Assembly (NCBI GenBank): GCA_002410325.1
Contig: DHRK01000066.1
Location: 94,477-124,115 of the forward strand
Length of the DNA: 29,639 bases
Source of the DNA: Syntrophomonas sp. UBA5314
Lineage (GTDB): Bacteria > Bacillota > Syntrophomonadia > Syntrophomonadales > Syntrophomonadaceae
Reading direction: 5' to 3'
Position numbers and translations under genes: made by a program. Under the pieces are notes generated by a model. It was not told the origin of the DNA and made no database searches. It saw nothing but the letters and a program-made list of their open reading frames with translations. Of the stretch, positions 14,470 through 22,975 are shown in pieces; positions within the stretch are counted from its first letter, which is position 1; each line of letters starts with the position of its first letter.

Positions 14470-15468
14470 GTGGGTGTGAATTGCATTGATGCCGGGGAAA
14501 TATTATCACCCTTCCTGGATGGTGAATTAGCCAGGGAAGACGAAAGAAAACTGTTGGAGCACCTGGAAGGATGTCCGGCTTGCAGCCGTGAATTGGACGA
14601 AATCAGGCGTGTAGCAGCAGCTTTGAGCATGCTGGGCCAAAAGCAGATAACCGCACCTGCAGGCTTTTCCAGTGCGGTTATGGCGCGCATCAATGAAGAT
14701 AAAGCCGGCTCTACGAACAAATACCGGCATCTCAAACAGGTCGCTATGGGCGCCGCTGCAGTTCTTCTCCTGGCTGCGGGCGTCGCAACAATTAAACCGG
14801 AGCTGGCCGGCCAGGTGGCGCAAGCCCCGGTACAGATGGAATCTTCCGGCGCCCCTCAAACCGGAGCCGTAAACCCTGATCAGAAGTCGCCCGCCAGCGA
14901 GTCAACCGGTACACCGGATCAGCAGAATCCTTCTTCTGCGGAAAATTCCGATCCATCTTCTGACAAAACAGTCGCTGAGAATCCCAACCAGGGCTCGGGC
15001 CTTTACAGCGCTTCCGGTTCAATCGAATTTACCGGTGATAAAGAGTATATAATCGTCTCTACTTTCTTAAAATTTAAAGTGGCGGACAGTGCTGAGGCAG
15101 AGGAGCAAGCCCGCAGCCTGGCCAGAGAGTATGGAGTCTCCATGCAATCCCTGGGACAGCAAACTATAGACGGCAAACAGTGCCTGGTGGAGAAAATCGT
15201 AGTCAGCAGTTCAAATGCCCAAAGCCTGACCGCTAGTTTGAGGGCCTTGGGTACGCTTGTTTCCCAGGATGAGCAAAAAGCCGATCTTACCCAGCGCTAC
15301 GGCGAGCTTTATGATAAGTACATCACACTAAAAAGCGAGCGGGCCCAAACCCAGGACACCACTCAAGCGGCCCAATTGGACCAGCAAATCAAAAAAGCCG
15401 AAGAACAACTGCGGGCCTGGGAGCAACAGTCCAGCAATCAGACGATAGTACTCTGGCTGCAGCAATAA
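14470..15468 (+). CDS. Membrane anti-sigma factor: zinc-finger (ZAS-type) domain fused to a DUF4349-like sensor domain
   Basis: About 332 aa. The N-terminal cytoplasmic part has a ZAS-type anti-sigma signature, HLEGCPAC (H-x3-C-x2-C), within LLEHLEGCPACSRELDEIRR. A single transmembrane helix follows at about 92-109 (VAMGAAAVLLLAAGVATI). A Pro/Ser/Gln-rich linker then leads to an extracellular domain from about 185. This resembles DUF4349: a ferredoxin-like part (IIVSTFLKFKVADSAEAEEQ ... LRALGTLVSQDEQKADLTQRY), a coiled coil (KSERAQTQDTTQAAQLDQQI ... KKAEEQLRAWEQQ) and a final strand. Three in-frame GTG codons exist (14467, 14470, 14476); 14470 has the best spacing from GGGAG at 14460. It should hold the upstream sigma factor at the membrane until a surface signal releases it. 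Confidence 0.88.
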   Translation: MGVNCIDAGEILSPFLDGELAREDERKLLEHLEGCPACSRELDEIRRVAAALSMLGQKQITAPAGFSSAVMARINEDKAGSTNKYRHLKQVAMGAAAVLLLAAGVATIKPELAGQVAQAPVQMESSGAPQTGAVNPDQKSPASESTGTPDQQNPSSAENSDPSSDKTVAENPNQGSGLYSASGSIEFTGDKEYIIVSTFLKFKVADSAEAEEQARSLAREYGVSMQSLGQQTIDGKQCLVEKIVVSSSNAQSLTASLRALGTLVSQDEQKADLTQRYGELYDKYITLKSERAQTQDTTQAAQLDQQIKKAEEQLRAWEQQSSNQTIVLWLQQ

Positions 15469-15492
15469 TCAAATAACAACCTTAGAATTCAC

Positions 15493-15524
15493 AAGGCCAT
15501 CAACGCTAAAGCGAAAGTGGCCTT
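15493..15524 (+). terminator. Terminator of the sigma/anti-sigma unit
   Basis: AAGGCCA (15493-15499) pairs with TGGCCTT (15518-15524), with an inner CGCT/AGCG stem (15504-15513), followed by TATTATT. It lies 25 nt after the anti-sigma stop. Confidence 0.65.
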
Positions 15525-15556
15525 TATTATTGGTGAACGCGACTATACTAATTATC

Positions 15557-15600
15557 TAAACAGCAGGACTGTCGCTTGCTTGCAACAGTCCTGCTGTTTA
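15557..15600. terminator. Strong 16-bp hairpin between convergent genes, probably bidirectional
   Basis: TAAACAGCAGGACTGT and ACAGTCCTGCTGTTTA are perfect complements around a 12-nt loop (15573-15584). It lies 17 nt beyond the stop of the minus-strand 306-aa gene and also downstream of the anti-sigma gene. The arm's outer end provides a short T-run in both directions. Confidence 0.8.
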
Positions 15601-15616
15601 ATATGTTTTCACTAAA

Positions 15617-16537
15617 TTACTTTGTTACATATACCGAGTGCGTAAACCCATCCCACACTACCTCCGCGTCTATAGCCTGGCCTATAAAACTGAGCGGCAC
15701 AAAGGTTCTACTTCCAATGATCATCGGGGGGACCTGAACCGCAACGATGTTTCCATCCTTGACGGCCTTGCTGTTGCCTACCCAGATCTCGACAATATGT
15801 TTGTCAGTCAGAATTTTGGCATGCTGGTCTTCGCTGTACCAGGTCAACTGGGCGCCCAGGTTGGTGGTGATTACTCCAATGGGCACCATGGTCCGGCCCT
15901 CGTAAATGAAAGGCTCCACCTGTGAAAACACCTGGGTATAGTTTACAAAAAGGCGAACATTTTCTCCCCCCATGGTGCTGAGGTTCGAGCCGGAGGCATC
16001 AGGATCCCAGAACAGGGCATAGTGACCCGAACCCAGGTTGGCCGTGGCTTCCGCCACTCCATTTTCTCCATTCCAATAAATCGTAGTGGGCAGAATAACC
16101 CACTTTTGCTGGACATTGTTGAAATAACCTAGCCGGAACTTGCTTACCGGCTGGGATGTATCCATATCACAGGCACGAAGATATTCGAGTTTATCAAACT
16201 TATAGGTAATCCGCAGCGGAATCATGGAATTGGTTTCCTGAACACTGTTTACATTGGTAAAGGTAATATCATTGGCCCGGCATACATAGTATTCTTTCGG
16301 GGCGTTAATGTCCGCCGCAGCCTTTTTAAATACCTTTACGGTAATATTTTTGGCAAAAGCCTTGGGCGGGATTTGAATGGTAAGGTTATCGCTGCTGTCC
16401 TCCAGGCAATTGGCAACCGCGCTGTTAAAAGGCGCCTCAGTTGCTTTGGTGGTTACAGCCAGGGCCGCACCCGGACACATCATGGCAAACACCACCAATA
16501 ATGCAAGCCCCAATCTGATTTTCTTTTTCATTTTCAT
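15617..16537 (-). CDS. Secreted protein with C-terminal stalk (copper amine oxidase N-like) domain
   Basis: A 306-aa exported protein; the signal peptide is KKKIRLGLALLVVFAMMCPGAALA. Residues of about 30-185 are a beta-rich domain of unknown class, beginning with FNSAVANCLEDSSDNLTIQIPPKAF and ending in a ZU5-like or fibronectin-like stretch (FRLGYFNNVQQKWVILPTTI ... LGSGHYALFWD). I cannot assign it safely. A stalk domain covers about 195-306 (NYTQVFSQVEPFIYEGRTMVPIGVI, then PPMIIGSRTFVPLSFIGQAI and VVWDGFTHSVYVTK). It lacks the surface module shared by the four paralogues at 6515-13250. It lies about 120 nt downstream of the SLH protease on the same strand and may be read from that unit; no ECF element is seen upstream. 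Confidence 0.8.
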   Translation of the reverse strand: MKMKKKIRLGLALLVVFAMMCPGAALAVTTKATEAPFNSAVANCLEDSSDNLTIQIPPKAFAKNITVKVFKKAAADINAPKEYYVCRANDITFTNVNSVQETNSMIPLRITYKFDKLEYLRACDMDTSQPVSKFRLGYFNNVQQKWVILPTTIYWNGENGVAEATANLGSGHYALFWDPDASGSNLSTMGGENVRLFVNYTQVFSQVEPFIYEGRTMVPIGVITTNLGAQLTWYSEDQHAKILTDKHIVEIWVGNSKAVKDGNIVAVQVPPMIIGSRTFVPLSFIGQAIDAEVVWDGFTHSVYVTK

Positions 16538-16659
16538 ATCCTATCTGCTCCTTCCCCATTTTGAAATAATAGATTCAATAAAAAGGAGGAAAAACCTTCT
16601 GATAAATTGCATTATCTGTTTTAATAACTACATCATGGGGAATTTTGCTGGGGATTGGA

Positions 16660-19600
16660 TTAATTGTTATCAGAGGGATACAGGATATGCTGAATAAAAC
16701 GGGCGGATTCCCCGCGGGTAACCGGTTCATTGGGATGTAATTCCTCCCCGAATAGTCCCAGCCAGCCTTTATCATAAAATAAGCTATAGTAGGTTCTGGC
16801 CCAACCGGGAATATCCCCGCTGTCCACGAAGGGCAGCGAACCGGTGTGATTATTGGCATTGGAATCTCCCGGAACCAGTGTACGGCCCAGGATGACTGTC
16901 ATCTGACTCCGAGTAAGCGTTTCCCAGGGTCCGAAGCTGCCGTCCGGGTAGCCGCTGACAATTCCCCGCTGACGGGCAAAATAGATCGAATTCAAAGCCC
17001 ACCAGGGAATCTTGCCATTGTCTTTGAAGTAATAGAAGCCTTCTGAATCTTCCAAATACCACCCCTGGGCCTGACCCAGTATGGTTAAAAACTCGGCTCT
17101 ATTTATGAACTGCTCCGGTGAAAAGCGGTTGTCGCCAACCCCGCTGACGATTCCCCGGCTGGCCAGGTTTTGAATACTGTTTCGGTCGGGATTTTGTTCA
17201 ATGTCTATAAACGACTGTTTTTGCTGTTTTGGTCCCATATACATTATTTCGCTGTCTATTCCGGTAATGCCACCGTTTCTTAAATTAAGCGCTAGTATTC
17301 TCACTTTTACCTCACCAGAACTTAAAGGATAAAGCCCGCTGAAACTTCCATCCCCGTTTACGTCAATATCGTACCTGGTTTCGTCTTCTCGAACCACAAC
17401 TACCTTGCTCCCGGTTGTAAAACCACGTATTACCAGCACGCCATTGAGCTGGCTGACGTCAACCTGCAAATCTGGGGCGGCTCCTGATGGTACGGCCACT
17501 TCTACCCGGGCCAGGTATTCTTTATCTTCTCCCGGACCAACCAGGGTTGTTATCTTTAACTTTTCCCCGGGAATCAGCAAATCAGGTGCAAATGTGAATC
17601 CTCCTTTGGACATCTGAGTGGCAGCGCTATATTTAAGTGATGAGCCATCGCTCATCATTATAAGCTGCTGTTGGGGGTCATAAGCCTTGAAGTATTTGAC
17701 CGCATCTTCCTGCTTCTTCTCAGCAAGGTCCATTCGCAATATCTTGGGGGAAGCCGGATCGAGCACCAGCCGTACCCAATCCCCGGAATTAACTGAACCG
17801 GGCTCTAGATGCAAGCCCCCCTGGTATATTTGGCTGTCATTGGAGAAGTTGTATATTTTAAAGTTGTTGCGGCTGTCAAATAAATAGAGCGTTTTCTGAG
17901 AGGGATTAAAATATACGATCCGGCCATACTCTACCAGGCTGTAAGCCTGAAGCTCAAGAAACGTATTGTTGGTTCCCAATAAACAAGCGGACACTTTATC
18001 TCCCGGCTTTATGCTTTTCAAGGAAGTTTGTTCACCGTTGCGGTATATTCTGGCTCCTGGAAAAAAGGTGTACTTTTTCTCATTATCAAGGGTTATATTC
18101 TGAGCCGCAATATCAACAGCCGTAACATTGCCTACCACCGTGTTTCGTTCCACTCTGATGCTTTGCACCTCATTATTGGAAGACACCATCATCAACACGC
18201 TGGAACTGGCCGCCAGGCTGTCCAACCCGTAGGTGTTAAAAGACCCGTACGGCGCATCAGCCTCGGTGCTGGCCAATACCTTTTCATTGCTGGATATGGC
18301 GGTCCAGGACGCTAGCTGGTATGTCTGCGGATCCATGATTAACTTGAATTGCTGTTTATCCTGGTCAAAGTATTCAATGACTCCCTGCACGGTTTTGTAG
18401 GAGGCGTCCAGTGCCCAGATGGTCTGCAGCCTGGGATTGATGTTCGCCCGTACCTTTACTCCGGCTGGAATGTCTTCACCGGCTTTCACCTGGTTCCCGT
18501 TCAGTAATATAGAATCAAATGACAGATCTTCTTCGAGGAAAAATCCCCCCTGCCGGGCTTGAGGATTTATCTCCACCAGCAAAGTACCCTGGGGCTCATC
18601 CAATAATTGTACCCCTCCGCTGTCCCAACTGCGGCTAAAGCTATAGATGGTCCGGGAACTGATGTACAGGTCGCTGCCGGGTGTTATAGCTTTATCCTGA
18701 GCCGCAGTTTGCTTGCCGTTGCTTGAAGACTTTATATTATATTGAGTTAAATCCAATGAACCGCCGTTGGCTGTCACCAGGTTGTTTCCTACAATCTTCT
18801 GCGCGGTTTCATGCCGCAATACCTGTCCATATACCAGAGCTATACGGTCGCTGGATAAATCCCCCACCAAATGGTTGGCCTTAATGCGAATTGTATACTG
18901 GCCGGGGAGGGGTTTAGTTATACAAATTTGCTCAACATTGTTTTTGCTGTCGCTTACACCCTGACTTTTGAAGTCATTGCCCAACCAGACCCGTCCCTGG
19001 GGATCTACTACTTCCAAATCAAGGTTATCCACCAATTGTGAGCCCGATCCTGTTGCGGAAACCGGATCAGTCCAGGCTAGAGTTGTTTTGAAAGGCCGGG
19101 ATGCATCAGTTACATTAAAATGGTATTCCAGGCTTTGTCCATCATACATGCTGTCCTTAATGTCTGCTATCTTGAAGCTATTGTCCTGTAAAGGCAAAAT
19201 AGTTCCGGCCAGATCCATTATGCCGAAACCGTTTTGCTCGGAAGGCCCCTCTTTAGTAAGCTGCGCTCCATTGATAAGCAACGCTTTAAGCAGCGCTGCC
19301 GAAGGTGTATTGAGCCCTTTTTGATCCTTCAGGTATTCCTCAAGCAAAGCCAAAGCGCCGCCCGACACCGCTGCCGCCATACTGCTCCCCCCCATACGGG
19401 TGTAAGCCGGGTTGGCGGCAAAGTTTGACGTAGTGAGACTGGAACACAACGATATAACAGCTGAACCTGGAGCCAATAATTCCGGCTTGATCCGGCCGTC
19501 CGGGGTGGGTCCGCGGCTGGATGAATTGGCAGCCTGATCGGCAAACAGGGCTTCTGGACTGAATACCGGGCGTGGCAATTGGCTGGATCCTATCGTCAGG

Positions 19601-20295
19601 GAGTTTTTACTGGTGGCTTCGTTAGTTAGAGTCGAGCGTCCCGGACCTTTGTTACCCGCCCCAAATACAGCCAAAAAATCAGGGTGGCTGTTTATAAATT
19701 GGTCAATTTGGGCACTGCGAAAATCGTAGCTGCTTCCCGTTCCCCCCCAACCATTAATATGAATTCTCACTCCGGCTGCATAGGCTGGAAGGTAAAGGGT
19801 TTCCATGTTGGCGGGAGGGCTTATGTTCCCATCCTGGTCTAATAAGCCCTGGAAATAAAGGCTGGCACCGGGGGCAATTCCTTTAAATTGACCATCCGAA
19901 CTTTCCCCACTTCCAACAACGGTGCCGGCCATGTGGGTTCCGTGTCCGATCGGATCGTCAGGAACTTCTCGGCCGGCAAATGATTTTAATATTACTACTC
20001 TGGGAATACGACCGGATGCGCTCTGCAAGTCAAGCGGTAAGTCTACCAGATTACCCTTGTCCAGGCCGCTGTCAGCCATCCCGACGACGACACCATTCCC
20101 GGTCAGGCCTTCTGGAATTACGAGCCCCGGAAGTTGCAGAGGAGCGGAGCCGATAATATCGGCGGCCCGGTCATTGAGCAATTCAACTTCAATAGGGCTT
20201 TGGGCCATGGCACAGGCTGGCTGGGCCAAACTAATTGCAATCGCCATCCAGCAAGCTAATGCTCGTTTCCATTGCTTATCTATGTACAGTTTCAT
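16660..20295 (-). CDS. Cell-surface subtilisin-like (S8) serine protease with three C-terminal SLH domains
   Basis: A 1211-aa exported protein with a signal peptide ending near PACAMAQ. The S8 catalytic triad is complete: D75 (GMADSGLD), H118 (GHGTHMAG) and S305 (GGSSMAAA). The oxyanion Asn lies in FGAGNKG (N215). A beta domain like that of KP-43-type subtilases follows at about 370-490 (TTLAWTDP ... LVDNLDLEVVDP). About 500-1020 is long and beta-rich without a recognised class. SLH repeats lie at about 1029-1074 (NLASRGIVSGVGDNRFSPEQFINRAEF), 1087-1138 (FARQRGIVSGYPDGSFGP with LTRSQM) and 1155-1206 (NEPVTRGESARF). It starts 34 nt after the amidase stop with only a weak AAGGG site, which suggests translational coupling. 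The SLH domains should bind pyruvylated wall polymer. Substrates are unknown; surface-protein maturation or peptide scavenging are both possible. Confidence 0.93.
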   Translation of the reverse strand: MKLYIDKQWKRALACWMAIAISLAQPACAMAQSPIEVELLNDRAADIIGSAPLQLPGLVIPEGLTGNGVVVGMADSGLDKGNLVDLPLDLQSASGRIPRVVILKSFAGREVPDDPIGHGTHMAGTVVGSGESSDGQFKGIAPGASLYFQGLLDQDGNISPPANMETLYLPAYAAGVRIHINGWGGTGSSYDFRSAQIDQFINSHPDFLAVFGAGNKGPGRSTLTNEATSKNSLTIGSSQLPRPVFSPEALFADQAANSSSRGPTPDGRIKPELLAPGSAVISLCSSLTTSNFAANPAYTRMGGSSMAAAVSGGALALLEEYLKDQKGLNTPSAALLKALLINGAQLTKEGPSEQNGFGIMDLAGTILPLQDNSFKIADIKDSMYDGQSLEYHFNVTDASRPFKTTLAWTDPVSATGSGSQLVDNLDLEVVDPQGRVWLGNDFKSQGVSDSKNNVEQICITKPLPGQYTIRIKANHLVGDLSSDRIALVYGQVLRHETAQKIVGNNLVTANGGSLDLTQYNIKSSSNGKQTAAQDKAITPGSDLYISSRTIYSFSRSWDSGGVQLLDEPQGTLLVEINPQARQGGFFLEEDLSFDSILLNGNQVKAGEDIPAGVKVRANINPRLQTIWALDASYKTVQGVIEYFDQDKQQFKLIMDPQTYQLASWTAISSNEKVLASTEADAPYGSFNTYGLDSLAASSSVLMMVSSNNEVQSIRVERNTVVGNVTAVDIAAQNITLDNEKKYTFFPGARIYRNGEQTSLKSIKPGDKVSACLLGTNNTFLELQAYSLVEYGRIVYFNPSQKTLYLFDSRNNFKIYNFSNDSQIYQGGLHLEPGSVNSGDWVRLVLDPASPKILRMDLAEKKQEDAVKYFKAYDPQQQLIMMSDGSSLKYSAATQMSKGGFTFAPDLLIPGEKLKITTLVGPGEDKEYLARVEVAVPSGAAPDLQVDVSQLNGVLVIRGFTTGSKVVVVREDETRYDIDVNGDGSFSGLYPLSSGEVKVRILALNLRNGGITGIDSEIMYMGPKQQKQSFIDIEQNPDRNSIQNLASRGIVSGVGDNRFSPEQFINRAEFLTILGQAQGWYLEDSEGFYYFKDNGKIPWWALNSIYFARQRGIVSGYPDGSFGPWETLTRSQMTVILGRTLVPGDSNANNHTGSLPFVDSGDIPGWARTYYSLFYDKGWLGLFGEELHPNEPVTRGESARFIQHILYPSDNN

Positions 20296-20329
20296 TGTTG
20301 ACAGTTATCCCTTCAGTTCTACCGGGGGA

Positions 20330-22756
20330 TTATTTTTTGGGCATACATGCCGCGATACCCTCGGCGATTGCCTTAGCAGCCAGGTTTTGGAAGGAATCTT
20401 GATTTAATAGCCTTTCCTCCTCGGGATTGCTGAGGAAGGCTACTTCAGCGAGTGCACAAGGCATTTCCGCCATGCGCAAAACACACAGGTTTTGATAAGA
20501 TTTGACTCCTCGGTTGGGCCGCCCCAGGGCGGCGGCCAGTCTGTCTTGAATCGCGGTGGCCAATTTCTCACGCTCATCTTTTTGCATGTAAAGGCTGGGA
20601 TTGCTGGCCGGAGCCCAATACCAGGTTTCAGTGCCCTGGGCCTCACTGTTTTCTACCGCATTGCAGTGTATGGATACAAACAGGGCGGCGTTTAACAGGT
20701 TGGCAATCGGACCCCGATCAGTCAAGTCCACGGCAACATCCGTCTTGCGGGTGTATTCAACTTTAATGCCCTTCTGAGTCAGAATGGCCCCTACCTTTAG
20801 GGCTATGGCCAGGGTAATATCCTTTTCCGTGCTATATTGGCCGCCAGCTCCGGGCTCACTTCCCCCGTGCCCCGGATCCAGAACTACCAGGGAGTTGCGG
20901 GGGGGGATATCTTTGGTATTGATAAACAGGATATGGAGCACTTGATTGTCATCGGTTGACCCAATGGAAAATTTGGCCGCCGCTTTGGTCTGGATGGTAA
21001 TCACCGTAGTGGGAACCCCTGACGCATCAAGCTGCTGGGTTATGTTCATAGACTGTAATGACTGGCTGGAGTAGTTGTAACTGACCTGAGCCATACCCTT
21101 GGCTACCCCGGGCAGTCTTATAACCATAGTATTGCCGTTTTGCTGTTGAGTGTAGCTGTGTCCAAAAGCGGTTTTTACAACTATATTTTCACCGCTTACA
21201 TTAAAGGTAGACCGGCTTACCGCCGTGATGCAATCGAAGATCCGCAGGTTCTGACTGGCTGCACCACTGGTCTTTTTATAGATCATACCGGCAGGCATAG
21301 ATATCTGGACCTGTACGCCTTGGCCCACGTTTTGTCCACTGATAGTGAGTGATGCACCATTCAGGTCCTCTCTGGCGCTATATGCGGATTTTAAAGAGCA
21401 GTCAGAGAAATTATAGGTAATAGTACCCGCACCCTCGTTTATTTGAACCTTGGAAGCGGCCGGATGGGTAATTACCAGGTTAAGCCCGGAACTGCCCTTG
21501 CTGTAGCTTATAGCCAGTTCTTTTCCGCTGACCACAGGATTTGTGGTGGTGGTTCCAGAAGGATTGCTTGTATTACCTGAGGGCTGAGACGTATTACCGG
21601 AAGGCTGGGTTGTCGTGCCCGTACTGCCGGAAGACGGGCTTGTACTGCTGCTGCCCGTGCTCCATACCGGTGCAATCAACCAGCCTGCCACCCAGGCCCG
21701 GGTTCCCATATAGTCGACCTGATACCAGCCGTTCGATTCGGCTATAATACCAAATTGCTGCCCTCGGGTTACAGTTCCAACCGTTGCTGCTGATGTTGAA
21801 GTGCTGGCGCGCAGGTTTACGCTGTCCTCGTCTATCACTATGGCAAAAAGCGAGTCATTGGGGTTGGGAGGACAGATTATTTGAACCTGACGCTGTTCGG
21901 GATTCCACGACACGTGACCGCCATAGGCCGACCCTACAAAAGCCAACGGCACCAGGGTTCTCCCGTTAACAATTTTAGCAGGAACATCCAGTCCCTTGAC
22001 CTGGCCGTCAATAAGTGCGGTTGACGCTCCTATCGTCAAAGAGATTTTGCTGGTTCCCTTTGTTGCTGTAACCGTTTGGTTGGCACCGTTCCAGCTCACG
22101 CTGGCTCCCATAGCACTGAATATGGTCGACATAGGAACCAGAGTGCGTCCGTTCTCAATTATCGGATTGACATCAAAGCTCAGTAGCGTCTTATTTACAT
22201 ATACCTTGATCGCCGGCTCGGTTGAAGTGGTATTGGTTGAAGAAGTCGAGGAACGGGAAACCGATGGGGTAGCGGGGCTCGAAGCACCCAGGACCAGGGA
22301 AGCGTTTATGTAAGCAAGACCCTGCGGGGATTTAACCTGGTACCAATCGCCCTCCCTATTTACCAGGAACAGTATATCGCCCCTTTTAGCCTCTCCCACC
22401 TTGGAATAGCCGGTCCCGGCTCCCGATCTCAGGTTAGCCAGTTCCGCGGTAACCTGCAGGGTGGTCTGGAGAGTGCCGCTTCCTTCTTTATTCAAGTACA
22501 TATCGGCAACCCATCCGTTTACCTGCTGCCATTGAATTTGGCTCCAGCCGCTCTCGCTCTGCAGCACGCTTACCCCGGTATCCTTGTCCAGAGATGCTAT
22601 CACGTCATAAGAAAAGCCAGGACCTGAGCGAACATTGACCCCGTCAGCGTTGACAGATGCGGTATCGGCCATGGCTTTTTGACAAAATAACCCCCCCAGG
22701 ATAAGTGTGATGAAGAATAAAAACGACAGCATTTTAAATAAAACTGACTTTAGCAT
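20330..22756 (-). CDS. N-acetylmuramoyl-L-alanine amidase (Amidase_3) with SH3, stalk and AMIN domains
   Basis: An 808-aa exported wall hydrolase. In order: signal peptide (to about 30); two SH3b domains (about 33-90 and 102-157, each with NVRSGPG or NLRSGAG); Ser/Thr linker; stalk domain (about 183-295, two NGRTLVPL-type repeats); third SH3b (about 305-365, NLRAS); Ser/Thr/Gly/Pro linker with repeated QPSGNTS; AMIN-like region (about 415-615); Amidase_3 domain (about 622-806). The zinc ligands and catalytic Glu are present: H630 (VLDPGHGG), E644 (EKDITL), H697 (VSIHCNA) and E771 (CALAEVAFLSN). It cleaves the bond between N-acetylmuramic acid and L-alanine. The start has AAAGGA about 8 nt upstream. 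It heads a two-gene unit with the SLH protease. Six stalk-domain proteins in the window include this one. Confidence 0.95.
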   Translation of the reverse strand: MLKSVLFKMLSFLFFITLILGGLFCQKAMADTASVNADGVNVRSGPGFSYDVIASLDKDTGVSVLQSESGWSQIQWQQVNGWVADMYLNKEGSGTLQTTLQVTAELANLRSGAGTGYSKVGEAKRGDILFLVNREGDWYQVKSPQGLAYINASLVLGASSPATPSVSRSSTSSTNTTSTEPAIKVYVNKTLLSFDVNPIIENGRTLVPMSTIFSAMGASVSWNGANQTVTATKGTSKISLTIGASTALIDGQVKGLDVPAKIVNGRTLVPLAFVGSAYGGHVSWNPEQRQVQIICPPNPNDSLFAIVIDEDSVNLRASTSTSAATVGTVTRGQQFGIIAESNGWYQVDYMGTRAWVAGWLIAPVWSTGSSSTSPSSGSTGTTTQPSGNTSQPSGNTSNPSGTTTTNPVVSGKELAISYSKGSSGLNLVITHPAASKVQINEGAGTITYNFSDCSLKSAYSAREDLNGASLTISGQNVGQGVQVQISMPAGMIYKKTSGAASQNLRIFDCITAVSRSTFNVSGENIVVKTAFGHSYTQQQNGNTMVIRLPGVAKGMAQVSYNYSSQSLQSMNITQQLDASGVPTTVITIQTKAAAKFSIGSTDDNQVLHILFINTKDIPPRNSLVVLDPGHGGSEPGAGGQYSTEKDITLAIALKVGAILTQKGIKVEYTRKTDVAVDLTDRGPIANLLNAALFVSIHCNAVENSEAQGTETWYWAPASNPSLYMQKDEREKLATAIQDRLAAALGRPNRGVKSYQNLCVLRMAEMPCALAEVAFLSNPEEERLLNQDSFQNLAAKAIAEGIAACMPKK

Positions 22757-22793
22757 ACAGTAATCCTTTCGTTTGGTAATTTTTTTACAAGTT

Positions 22794-22823
22794 ATTATAT
22801 ATGCACTTCGACAAGGCCTTGTC
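22794..22823 (-). promoter_or_regulatory. Promoter region of the amidase/SLH-protease unit with a 14-bp palindrome
   Basis: Minus strand -10 TATAAT (22794-22799) is clear. The -35 position is filled by a perfect palindrome GACAAGG-CCTTGTC (22810-22823) rather than a TTGACA-like box. This suggests an activator- or repressor-controlled promoter. The rest of 22757-22975 shows nothing further that can be supported. Confidence 0.45.
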
Positions 22824-22975
22824 CCTTTCCTGCCTGTCTTAGTACATGAAAAGCCCTTTTATATCCAAATATACAAATACAATACCTTTTTTCTTTCACA
22901 TTTTCTGCGCAAAATTGAATAATTTATGAGGTTTTTTCGAGGCAGGTTCATATTGCGATCCGATAAGCAGGTATT

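Noticed and set aside
21541..21640. Short direct repeats in the amidase gene (QPSGNTS-encoding) as a mobile or CRISPR-like array
   Set aside because: The repeats are in frame, few, without spacers, and encode a flexible Ser/Thr/Gly/Pro linker.
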